The notes under the pieces: generated by a model
Told to the model about the DNA's origin: nothing
Seen by the model: the letters and a program-made list of their open reading frames with translations, nothing else
The model's database searches: none
Program-made: the position numbers and the translations under genes
Part shown: in pieces, positions 1 through 8,385 of the stretch
How the letters are laid out: the number at the start of each line of letters is the position of its first letter
Position numbering within the stretch: position 1 is the stretch's first letter
Assembly: GCA_001873165.1 (NCBI GenBank)
Contig: MNYO01000115.1
Location: 1 to 13,041, forward strand
Direction: 5' to 3'
Source: Candidatus Gracilibacteria bacterium CG2_30_37_12
GTDB lineage: Bacteria > Patescibacteriota > Gracilibacteria > BD1-5 > UBA2023
Length of the DNA: 13,041 nt

Positions 1-83
1 ATGTTGGTTTGTTCATTTAAGCTTTCTTTGCTTCTTCGAAGCTTTACTGCTTGAAAGCAGGGGTTTTAGACCCGATGTGTTGA
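1..83. mobile_element. Possible right end of an IS200/IS605-type element (hairpins)
   Basis: No gene is visible here. The stretch carries closely packed small hairpins: GCTTC/GAAGC around 30-42, GCTTT/AAAGC around 41-58, and GGG/CCC with a 7-base loop at 61-73. IS200/IS605 elements carry subterminal hairpins rather than inverted repeats. The G-run, T/A loop and C-run here resemble the GGGTT/AACCC hairpin in front of the tnpA gene at the right edge of the window. The transposase that would belong to this end lies outside the window, if it exists. A terminator of an upstream gene is an alternative. The assignment is inference from hairpin form and position only. Confidence 0.3.
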
Positions 84-246
84 AATAAAGGAAATTGCCT
101 GAAATTCGCTATCCCCGTAGCAAGCTAACGGGGTATTACGCGAATTTCTCGCTACACTACGCTTGACGACCGGCAATTTCTAAAAAGTAGTTAGAGTAGG
201 AAGAGTGGAATCCCACGCCGCAAGCAGCGGGGTATAAGAATTTAAT
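84..246 (+). repeat. 163-bp structured repeat, copy 1
   Basis: This copy matches the reverse complement of 6235-6397 over all 163 positions except two (91 and 190, both G here and A there). It is about 45% G+C, well above its surroundings. It folds into nested hairpins: GAAATTGCC at 91-99 pairs with GGCAATTTC at 172-180, GAAATTCGC at 101-109 pairs with GCGAATTTC at 140-148, and CCCCGT at 113-118 pairs with ACGGGG at 128-133. A further CCGC/GCGG hairpin lies near 218-229. I find no coding sequence in it, no clear terminal inverted repeats and no target duplication. A MITE or a non-autonomous relative of an IS200/IS605 or REP-type element fits best. Its last bases overlap the U-tract of the murD terminator. 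Confidence 0.9.
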
Positions 247-275
247 AAAAAATGATTATCCGAAGATAATCATTT
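241..275 (-). terminator. Rho-independent terminator of murD
   Basis: On the minus strand, 20 bases after the murD stop codon, an 11-bp perfect stem (AAATGATTATC with GATAATCATTT, plus-strand positions 250-260 and 265-275) closes a TTCG tetraloop. A T-rich tail, TTTTTTATTA, follows. This is a textbook intrinsic terminator. The tail runs into the end of repeat copy 1. Confidence 0.9.
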
Positions 276-295
276 GAGATAACAAAATATTTTCC

Positions 296-1687
296 TTAAA
301 TTTTTGTCACGGTTTCTCGAAATTTATTGGCTCGATCAAGATAATCCCGGAACATTCCGAAGCTCGCACATCCTGGTGAGAGGAGAATGATATCTCAGGA
401 TTTTGCAGTTTTTATTGCTCATAGAACTGCTTCATCCATATTTTCACTAAAATGATAGGAAACTTCATATTGTTCACAGATTTTTCCGAGGATTTCCTGA
501 GTCTGTCCAATGAGTTCGACATGTTTTACCTTCTTAGTAAGAATGACTCCAAGATGTTCGAAAGTATCTCCTTTATCAGAACCTCCAGCGATGAGGATTA
601 CTTTCTTATCTTCGAATGATCCAAGTGCGGCGATGAGACTTTGTGCGGAAGTGGATTTGGAATCATCGATGAATTGTATTCCATTTTTCTCAGTCACAAA
701 CTCGAGACGATGCGCGAGTCCAGATATGTGTCTGAGATATTCTCTCGTTCATTTGGAACAAATTTTGAGAGCATTTGTCACTAGTGTTACAGAAAGGATA
801 TTCATTGCATTATGAATTCATGAAAATTGTGTCTCACTCAGGAGGTATTTCTTGCGACCAGAGATGATGATATTTTCACCATCGGTTCTATCTTTGAGGA
901 AGCTCGGAATAATTTCAGAATCTAAGGGTTTATTTGTTCTGGATATCTTTGCTTCGTTCGTAATGACAGTATAATTTTTATCTATTCAGAATATCCGTAC
1001 ATTCGGTATGTTTGTCGGAATTTTCAATCCAAATTCATTTGCACGAGTAAATACTTGTTCGTTCACAAAAGATGCCTCTTTTGTGAACTGAAATAATCGC
1101 ATTTTCGCCTCGAAATAATCTTGTAAATCAGAGTGCCAATTGAGATGATCGGTCTCAAAATTGGTGAAAATAGAATAATCAGGATGAAAACCTCATTCTC
1201 GTTCTCACTTTGGAAATAATTCAAGACTTTTTAATCCTGATGAACAAGAGAGATTATATGCCATAAAGCTGGAAACTTCTATGACGATAAAGCCTCGTTT
1301 GAGTCCTTGTTCTCTAATCTGTCGAACGGTTTCCGAAAAAGGGATTTCAAAATTCCCTGAGAGAAAAACTTTCTCTTCTCCGTATTCACTACAAAAAAGT
1401 TTATAGAGAATCCAAGCGGTGGTAGATTTTCCATCGGTTCCTGTGATACAAATAGTTTTGAACCCTTTTGGTAAGTATCGCGCAGCAAAATCCATCTCGG
1501 AGAGAATGGTATTCGACTGGTAGATTCGATTACTTGGAGCAACTCCTGGAGTGGGGATAATCGCACTATAGAGGGAAAAATCAATATTCTCATCGGCATC
1601 ATCGCGGATATCGATGGGGATATGAAGTGATTCCACAAGAGCCTTTACTCCGTCCGATACGTGTCATTTCCCATAAAAAAGTATCAT
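296..1687 (-). CDS. murD: UDP-N-acetylmuramoyl-L-alanine--D-glutamate ligase (MurD)
   Basis: This cytoplasmic ATP-dependent ligase adds D-glutamate to UDP-MurNAc-L-Ala in peptidoglycan synthesis. The 463-residue product is slightly longer than usual MurD. Visible landmarks are the ATP-binding loop GTDGKST (about 83-89), ETDHLNWH (about 178-185), the lysine in YFEAK (about 195) where MurD carries a carbamylated lysine, GLAHRLE near 326, DDSKST near 341-346, and the C-terminal LSPGCASFGMF. About eight in-frame UGA codons are read as glycine; with the standard code the gene would be cut into several fragments. ATG at 1687 is the first start after the promoter and gives a sensible N-terminus (MILFYGKGHVSDG), itself containing one UGA glycine. 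No Shine-Dalgarno sequence precedes it. Its substrate D-glutamate is made by MurI, encoded 1.4 kb away. Confidence 0.95.
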
Positions 1688-1692
1688 AATAG

Positions 1693-1721
1693 TTGAAAAA
1701 AAGAGGTATTTGTGGTATTAT
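1693..1721 (+). promoter_or_regulatory. Promoter of the RelA/SpoT-like gene
   Basis: TTGAAA (1693-1698) and TATTAT (1716-1721) are separated by exactly 17 bases, and TGG precedes the -10, giving an extended -10 (TGn) motif. Transcription would start near 1728, about 29 bases before the ATG. The -10 physically overlaps the -10 of the oppositely directed murD promoter. Confidence 0.65.
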
Positions 1722-1745
1722 AGGGAAAACTTTATTTTTCAAAAA
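1717..1745 (-). promoter_or_regulatory. Promoter of murD (minus strand)
   Basis: Reading the minus strand, a consensus TATAAT lies at 1722-1717, about 29 bases before the murD ATG. A TTGAAA lies 14 bases upstream (1742-1737), a short spacer; at 17 bases only a poor TTTTTG is found. The -10 is convincing and the -35 is not. It shares its base pairs with the plus-strand -10. Confidence 0.5.
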
Positions 1746-1756
1746 CAAAATCTTTT

Positions 1757-3115
1757 ATGAATTCTATGATGGGGAAAAGTTCAGGACTTTCAAAGCTTGA
1801 TATTAAATCATACAAGGCCTTTTCTGAGATTATGGAAAAGTGAGTATGGGAGGGGCTTACGATGCTTGATCTCTATTCTATTAAAGGACTTTCCAGAGAT
1901 GAATTGGAAGATCTTCTCTATAAAGAAACGGGTATTCAAAAAACAAAGAAATCGGCAAAGAAAAGTCTTCTCGGTCGTATTAATCTTGTATATACCGAAG
2001 CTATCAATCAGATGAAGAACTCTTTTCTCTTGAAAATACCACAAGAATTGGAAGGGAAAAAATGGAACTCCCTCAAAGAATTCCTTGATTTCATGGAAGG
2101 TATTGCTGATGAGAAGAATCAAGGATATTCAAAAATTATCAACTGTGCTATATTGAAAACAATGTCCGCTGTCGATGATATAATAGACAATTCTCTTGTG
2201 ATAGAACTTGAAAAATCTCTCGGACACATTATCGATAAAGTCCGTTCTATCAAGGGATTGAAAGTAATAAATCAGAATGATCGTAGTTTCAATTTCGTAT
2301 ATAATTCTCCCGACAAGACTCAACCGATACATGTCTGCTGACAATTTGTATATCGAACGAAACAATTCAGTAAAATCCTTCAGAAATTGATTTACAACCG
2401 TAAATATATGAGTGCGGATCTTATGACTGATCTCATTGGATTCCGGGTGGAAATTGATGAGATAAATATTGAAAAAATGAGCGAAGACAATATATTATTT
2501 TTTGCACAGAAAGTTTTTGAAGGAGATTGTAAACTCGATAATAAAGGGCTTCTTTGAAAAGAATTTTTAGGTCAATGCGGAATCGAACTTCGATGATGAA
2601 AAGTGAAAGATTCTACTCCTGATGGTTTCAAAAACGCTTCTCTTACAGGACATGTGCTATATAAAGTATGAAACAATAAAATCGAGAATAGTCCTGGTAT
2701 TGAAGCACAATTCGTTAATATTTCAAATAAAAACGAGGCAGGCTTCAATAAGCATGAGATTTATGATATGAAAAAAGTCCTTTCTCTCGTGGCACGACTT
2801 ATGGGAACATTGACGATCGGGAATATAAAAGTTGCTATCAATGAAATCGGTCTCCTTTCCGGATATTCCGAAGAAGCGATTCTCCATCATCTCTTCTTTC
2901 CGAAAGAATCAAAATGTTTTAGTGATGGAATTTTGACAATTAATGAAAATCATCATGGATTCCTTATTCCTCTTAAGGTCGGAAAGGATGTATGCTTCAT
3001 AACGGAAGATATCTATACCTCGTCTTTGCAGGATTTTTATCAAAATTATCCTCAGAAAGCAGTGTGTTTCAATTATATGGAATTTAGAGATAAATACGAT
3101 ACAGTAAAAATATAA
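1757..3115 (+). CDS. Divergent RelA/SpoT-like nucleotidyltransferase-domain protein
   Basis: The product has 452 residues once six UGA codons, including a tandem pair near 2594, are read as glycine. Residues 1-190 are mostly charged and probably helical, with no domain I recognise. From about 199 the sequence resembles the (p)ppGpp synthetase fold: R200-T-K with I207 and K210 spaced like the RxKxxxSIxxK ATP-binding segment, then TDLIGFRVEID (224-234) like the DLxGxRV strand with its metal-binding Asp, and later GIEAQF with E316 where synthetases have VEIQ. The GYxSxH substrate motif is not preserved; GFKNASL is the nearest match, so activity is doubtful. There is no HD hydrolase domain and no TGS domain. 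ATG at 1757 suits the promoter at 1693-1721; ATGs at 1766 and 1769 are alternatives. The TAA stop abuts the murI stop with no gap. The family call is inference from a few motifs. Confidence 0.5.
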
Positions 3116-3829
3116 TTACATCTTACTCCAAACCTTCCTCACTTCCCCTCTCTTCTTAATTTTCGCTTCTATATCTGGATGTCTCCCCAGATAGGAAGCG
3201 AATTTTTTTGCTGCTTCAAATCCTGGATCGATTATATCTATTCCGGGGCGAATTTGTTCGATTGTAGATCGAACATAGGGGTAATGAGTGCAACCGAGAA
3301 CAATTGCCTCTATATCTCAATCGAATTTATCAAGATGATTCTTGAGTATTTCTCGAATCAGTTCTCACTCAAAAATTCATGCTTCTATCAAAGGAACGAG
3401 TTCTGGAGCAGCGATTTCTTGAATCTTAATGGTATTATCGATGATATGAACTCGGTCTTTGTAGGCACGATTTTTGACGGTGGATTCGGTGGCGAGAACT
3501 CCAACTTTTCTATAGTTTCCTTCGAGAATTCGTTCTGCTCCAGGGATAGTGACTCAGAGAATCTTACGGTCTGGAAATTTAACTTGTTGAAGATATCGAA
3601 TCGCATGAGCGGTTGCGGTATTGCAGGCAAGTATGACAATAGTAGCACCTTGATCGAAAAGGAATTGTACTCCTTCTTCGGTATATTGACGAATGGTAGT
3701 ATCGTCGAGTCCTCCATAAGGACATCGTGCATTGTCCCCGAAATAGAGATAGTTGTACTCGGGAAGTATTTTCCGAAATTCTTCCAGGACAGTCAGTCCA
3801 CCAATTCAGGAATCAAAGAATCAAATCAT
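3116..3829 (-). CDS. murI: Glutamate racemase
   Basis: This cofactor-independent racemase converts L-glutamate to D-glutamate for the wall peptide. The 237-residue protein opens MIGFFDSGIGGL, the family signature with catalytic Asp6, and both G3 and G8 are UGA codons. FGDNARCPYG follows (30-39), then catalytic Cys69 in ACNTATA, LATESTV at 112-118, and the second catalytic cysteine, Cys180, in GCTHYP. Six UGA glycines occur in all. It is somewhat shorter than typical MurI (about 260 residues) at the C-terminus, but all active-site motifs are present. It starts 13 bases after the pilT stop, so it is probably the last gene of the pil operon. It lacks a Shine-Dalgarno sequence. Its TAA directly touches the TAA of the opposing gene. 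Confidence 0.95.
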
Positions 3830-3842
3830 AAATATTTTTAGT

Positions 3843-4928
3843 TTAGCTATTTACATTTTCCTTGATAAATTTTGGCATATTGGCATATTTGAGTCCCTCT
3901 TCGAGTGTGATATCGCCTTCGTTGATAAAGTTCAAAAGATCATGCTCGATAATTTGCATCCCTTCACGACTCGATGTCTGCATAATAGAAGGAATCTGAT
4001 GGAGTTCATTCTCTCGAATGAGATGAGAAATAGCCGTATTTTTGATGAGAATTTCTTTGGCAAGAATCATTCCACTTCCATCACTTTTTTTGAGAAGACG
4101 TTGTGAAAAAACTGCTACAAGCGTATCAGCAAGCTGGAGACGAATCTGGTTCTGTTGTCCAGCGGGGAAGGCATCGATGATACGGGAAATGGTCTGATAG
4201 GCACTTCGTGTGTGAAGAGTTGAGAATACGAGATGTCCCGTTTCAGCCAGTTTGAGCGCCATTTCGATTTCGTGCATATCACGCATTTCCCCGAAGAGTA
4301 TCACTTGTGGATTTTGTCGCATCGCTCCGATAAGCGCGGTATTGTAATCAGGAACATCACGTCCGATTTCTTTTTGTTCCACGATAGATTTTTTATGGCC
4401 ATGGATGTATTCAATAGGATCCTCGATGGTGATAATATGTTTCGCATAATTCGTATTAATTTCGTTGATCATCGCTGCAAGAGTGGTAGACTTACCACTT
4501 CCTGTCGGTCCTGTTACGAGTATGAGACCTTGTCCTGTTTTAGTAATGTCTTGATAAATAACTGGAAGGTGCAGATCGGCAATAGAGGGGATATTTTGTG
4601 ATAAAAGACGGAGAACGGTCATATAGTACCCATTTTGAAAAGAGACATTTCCACGGAAACGAGAGTTCTGAAATTGGAAAGAAAAATCCAGATTTTTGGT
4701 TGCGAGTAGTTTCTCATGTTGATCATGAGTAATGAGTGATTTTGCAAAATCTTGTGCTGCCTGAGCGGTAATAATCTCGATTCCTTCATTAATCAGGATA
4801 ATTTCCCCAGAGATTTTAATAGCGGGATAAGTACCGACCGTATAATAAAAATCCGATCATTTATTATCAATGATAACACCAAGTAGTGCATCACTCTCAG
4901 GATAATCGACAATCATATTATGAAGCAT
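3843..4928 (-). CDS. pilT: Type IV pilus retraction ATPase PilT
   Basis: This hexameric cytoplasmic ATPase drives pilus disassembly, twitching and DNA uptake. With ATG at 4928 it has 361 residues, the normal PilT size. The N-terminal domain has KGSDFYY (like GASDLHL; its G is UGA at 4857-4859) and LDFSFQFQNSRFRGNV. Walker A GPTGSGKST lies at about 140-148, the Asp box ITIEDPIEY at about 166-174, the Walker B region ILFGEMRD at about 210-217, and the His box HLVFSTLHT follows. These identify PilT rather than PilB: there is no cysteine motif and the gene lies next to pilC. Starts at 4964 and 4916 are possible. A TATAAT at 4968-4963 overlaps the 4964 ATG, which favours an inner start if that promoter is real. 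The gap to the pilC stop is about 50 bases. Confidence 0.92.
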
Positions 4929-4979
4929 AGGAAGGAAAGATAAATAGTAAAATATGAAATGCATTATAATAAGTAGTAT

Positions 4980-6206
4980 TTATAGATTCTTGGCGACTTT
5001 CGCAAGCTGAAAGAATGGAAGCATGATGGCAATAATAATAGTTCCTACGAGTACTCCGACGAAAACGATAATGAAAGGCTCAAGTGCTGCCATCAGATTT
5101 GCGATAAATCTTTTCAATTCTTTCGTATAATTTATCCCAACTTTTTCGATATTTTTCCCGATAGTACCCGTTTCTTCCCCAACACTGACCATATGTACGA
5201 GATCTTCTGGGAAAAAGTTATTGGTAAAATGAGTTTCTTTATCTTTCCCGATGGCAAGACCCATAGCATTACTTAATTTTACTCCTGCTTCTACCTCATT
5301 CTTTATACGAATAATATCTTTCTTGAATTGGATATTTGGTACGATATTTGCTGCTGTTTCTAGGGCCTCAAGCATCAGTACTCAGGAGTCCAGAAGAAGC
5401 TTAAGAGAATTGATAAATAATATAACATTTTCTTGCTTCTTGATATGTCCAAATATAGGAATTTTGAAGGATATATATGAGAGTATGATTTGACCAAAAT
5501 AAAACCGCCTCATTGCCCATAAGAGTGCAAAGAAACCGATAATAATAAGGATAATAAAAATATAATGATGAATGATAAATTGTGATAAATCCATCATAAA
5601 TTGCGTGAGTCCTGGTATGGCAACCCCCGTTTTTGTAAAGGATTCTGTAATTTTTGGCAGGATGAAGGTAAGCATAAAAGTTACCATGGAAAGAGCGAGA
5701 GTTATCAGAATAATCGGATAAATCATAGCTCCACGTATCTTCGATTTCAGCTCGATACTATCCAATAGACTCACTTCTAATTCTGCAAGTACCTTTGGAA
5801 GGGCACCCGTTTTTTCTCCTACTTCAATAAGAGAAATAATGAGCGGATCAAAATATTTTTTATATTGTTTCATAGTATCTGATATAGATAGTCCATGATC
5901 GAGATTGAGACGGATCTCATTTACGATCATTTTCAGTTTCGGATTCTTGATCTGTTTTTGTACGATGGAGAATGCGGATTTGAGATCGATACCACTGGAG
6001 AGAAAATTGGAAAGTTTATTGATAAAGTTCCATGTTTCTTTTGGTGCGATGCCACCAAGAATAATAGGTTTTGCTTCTTTCCTAGTAAAGTGTCCTGGTT
6101 TTTTTCCTGTTTTTATAGCATGTTTCGTATCATTGAGCAGTTGTTGAAAAAGAGCACTATTGAAAGTACCATCTGGTTGTATAAATTGTTTTTTTCAGAA
6201 AAGCAT
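4980..6206 (-). CDS. pilC: Type IV pilus inner-membrane platform protein PilC (GspF family)
   Basis: PilC is the membrane platform on which the PilB and PilT motors act. The 408-residue protein, of normal length, has the duplicated GspF architecture: a first cytoplasmic helical domain (about 55-160, with NFLSSGIDLKSAF and EVGEKTGALP), two membrane segments (about 160-183 and 209-232), a second repeat of the domain (LLLDSGVLMLEAL, then VSVGEETGTIGKN), and a last membrane segment at about 378-399. Two UGA glycines occur, one in the conserved LLDSG turn (5382-5384) and one at residue 4. The start at 6206 is the only one possible, because an in-frame TAA lies three codons upstream. It begins 28 bases after repeat copy 2, so that repeat separates it from the upstream operon genes. 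Confidence 0.93.
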
Positions 6207-6234
6207 AGATTTTTAGTAATGGGTGACTTTATTC

Positions 6235-6397
6235 ATTAAATTCTTATACCCCGCTGCTTGCGGCGTGGGATTCCACTCTTCCTACTCTAATTACTTTTTA
6301 GAAATTGCCGGTCGTCAAGCGTAGTGTAGCGAGAAATTCGCGTAATACCCCGTTAGCTTGCTACGGGGATAGCGAATTTCAGGCAATTTTCTTTATT
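6235..6397 (-). repeat. 163-bp structured repeat, copy 2 (inverted relative to copy 1)
   Basis: This is the reverse complement of 84-246 with two single-base differences and the same nested hairpins. It sits between the phosphatase stop codon (17 bases away) and the pilC start (28 bases away), inside what is otherwise a tight operon. It is read in its copy-1 sense by operon transcription. Its pilC-proximal end contains TATAAG, a possible weak -10 without a matching -35. Whether it terminates, processes or passes transcription cannot be told from sequence. Confidence 0.9.
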
Positions 6398-6414
6398 GAA
6401 ATCATTTTTTCATA

Positions 6415-8376
6415 TTATATTTTTCCATTTTTGAAAAGTACATCGAGAGTTTCTTTCATTACTAATTCATATTCTCCTTTTCTGTATAACTCTTGGAGCA
6501 TTTCATATTTTCTTTTAAGTTTTTCATCTTGTTTTCTGATAATGGATTTATGCTCATTCTCTAGGGCTTTTTCAAGATAGAAACGCATTTTTTCATGTAT
6601 GTATCCTTCTCGAAAATAGAGATATACTTCCTGTTTGATTTTAGTAAATTCAGCCATTTGATAGAGTCGATTGAGTCGATCGAGTCGGATCTTAAGTTCT
6701 CGTTCATGACGCTCTTGTTTCATAGTATCTATGATTTGTTGTTTGGTTTTATTGATGAAATCAATATCCTTTTTCCCTACTTTTTTGATATCCATTTCTT
6801 TCATAAGATTTGCGAGTTCTTCCTTGCTGGAAACGAGATCTTTTTTGAAATTTCTGGAGAATATAAAGAAAGATACATCATCCTCAAAAGGGAGTTTTCC
6901 ACGAAATTCATCTATATCGCGCATCATCATTTCATAGATTTTTTCTGGATTGTATTCATATTTATGCGCATGGATTTTGAAACTTTTTTCCATTCTATCA
7001 ATACCGTACATCGTATTGAACGCGTCCTTTACCTCTATAATACCATCAGTATATCCAAATAAAATATCTCCATCCAACATTTCAATATCTTTGACTTTTA
7101 CAGATGAGATATTTGGAATAAGACGTACTCCAAGAGCGAGTCCTCATGGTATAATCTTTTCTATAGTATTTGTTTGTCTTCTATAGAGAAGCATAGGATC
7201 GTGTCCTGCTCAAATAAATGTAAGCTTATTATTAGAATTATCAAGTTGAAAAAAGACAGATGTTACGAATATCCTCCCTTTAATTCTTTTTTTAAGTTCG
7301 TTATTCATCGTTACAAATAATTCTCAGAAATCTTTTACTTTTTTGGAAAATTCAAAAAATATCTTAGAAAGAAGAGCGACGGTAAAGCCAGCCTGAACCC
7401 CATGTCCAGTCGCATCACCTATATAAAAAAGTGTTTTATTTCATTCTTTATGATACCCAAAAGTATCACCGATAATTTTGTCTTTTCCATGAATTTTCCC
7501 AAAAAAATCAAAACCATGAATAGAAAAATTATTAATATCCTTAGTAAGTCCCGTGTGAAGAGTAGAAAGAATAGAATTATCAAAATGTTCAAGACGTATA
7601 TCGTCTATCGTCCCTGATTTTAGAAGAAGTTGTTCTATATCATTCAATGCTTTTTGTCTTTTCAGAAACTCCTTTTTCTCGAGACTTTTGAGTCTGAAAT
7701 TTTTTATAAAAAATGAGAATTTATTAAAAGCAGAGGTATTTTTCTTACTTTTTATATCTTCCATTTCAACTCCGACTTCTTGTAATATATTATTGAGTTT
7801 CTCATCTCTGATCTGACGATCAGTTTGTTTTACTTTTTCTTTATCATAGAGTTTCTGTGCTTTTGTGAGCATGTTGAGCGCTCATTTTTCATTAGGAAAT
7901 TCTGATACAAGTTTTTTTGCTAAAACAAGCACATCTGTATATTCTTTTTTATGAAATAGTTCATTGAGTTCTTTTGTATGAATCTTAAACTTTTGTTTTT
8001 TTGCAATAATTTCTTCTTTGGTTTTCTTATCGAGATGTTCTTTTTCAATCTGTCCACTGATTTTCTCGATACTGTTAATCTCTTTATAGAGATCAATTAA
8101 CAGAGCATCAATTTTCTTATGTTTCTCTTTTGCCGCGAGTGAAATAGTTTCAATATTAGAATTTTCGAGAACCATAATCTTCCGTTTGGCACTCTCATAA
8201 TAAGTAATACCCGTTTGACTCTTCAAAATAAGCTCCTTGGCTGCAATTATTGCTGTGTTAAAATCTCCTGCTTTTTGACATGTTTTTAGCCATGTTAAGG
8301 CATCTGAAATAGTACTGATATTTTCAGATTTTTTTGAAGTTCGTTGGAAAAATTGTTTAATTTTTGAAAATATCAT
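6415..8376 (-). CDS. SpoIIE/RsbU-type PP2C serine/threonine phosphatase with helical flanks
   Basis: The product is a cytoplasmic protein of 653 residues with five UGA glycines. Residues 1-165 look like TPR-type helices (ALTWLKTCQKAGDFNTAI, then KKEYTDVLVLAKKL), and about 165-270 is a charged coiled-coil-like linker. A PP2C/SpoIIE domain covers about 270-510: IIGDTFG (Asp304), GDATGHGVQAG (Asp321; normal DxxGHG), GAGHDPMLLYR, YTDGIIE (Asp444) and DDVSFFIF (Asp499/500). These are the expected metal-binding aspartates, so it should be active. The last 140 residues are charged and helical. There are no membrane segments. It lies 9 bases after pilB and before pilC, so it may regulate the pilus, but its substrate is unknown. 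A TATAAT at 8390-8385 ends 8 bases before the ATG, a spacing that would yield a leaderless transcript if it is used. Confidence 0.85.
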
Positions 8377-8385
8377 ACGGTATGA

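Noticed and set aside
3179..3841. Plus-strand open frame of 220 codons
   Set aside because: It lies almost wholly antisense to murI, which is certain from its motifs. It looks open only because of codon use on the opposite strand and resembles no protein family.
84..6397. CRISPR or tandem repeat array
   Set aside because: There are only two copies, 6 kb apart and inverted, with no spacers and no cas genes.
6305..6580. Plus-strand open frame running out of repeat copy 2
   Set aside because: The frame is antisense to the phosphatase 3' end. It starts inside the repeat, and the equivalent frame is not extended at copy 1, so it is chance.
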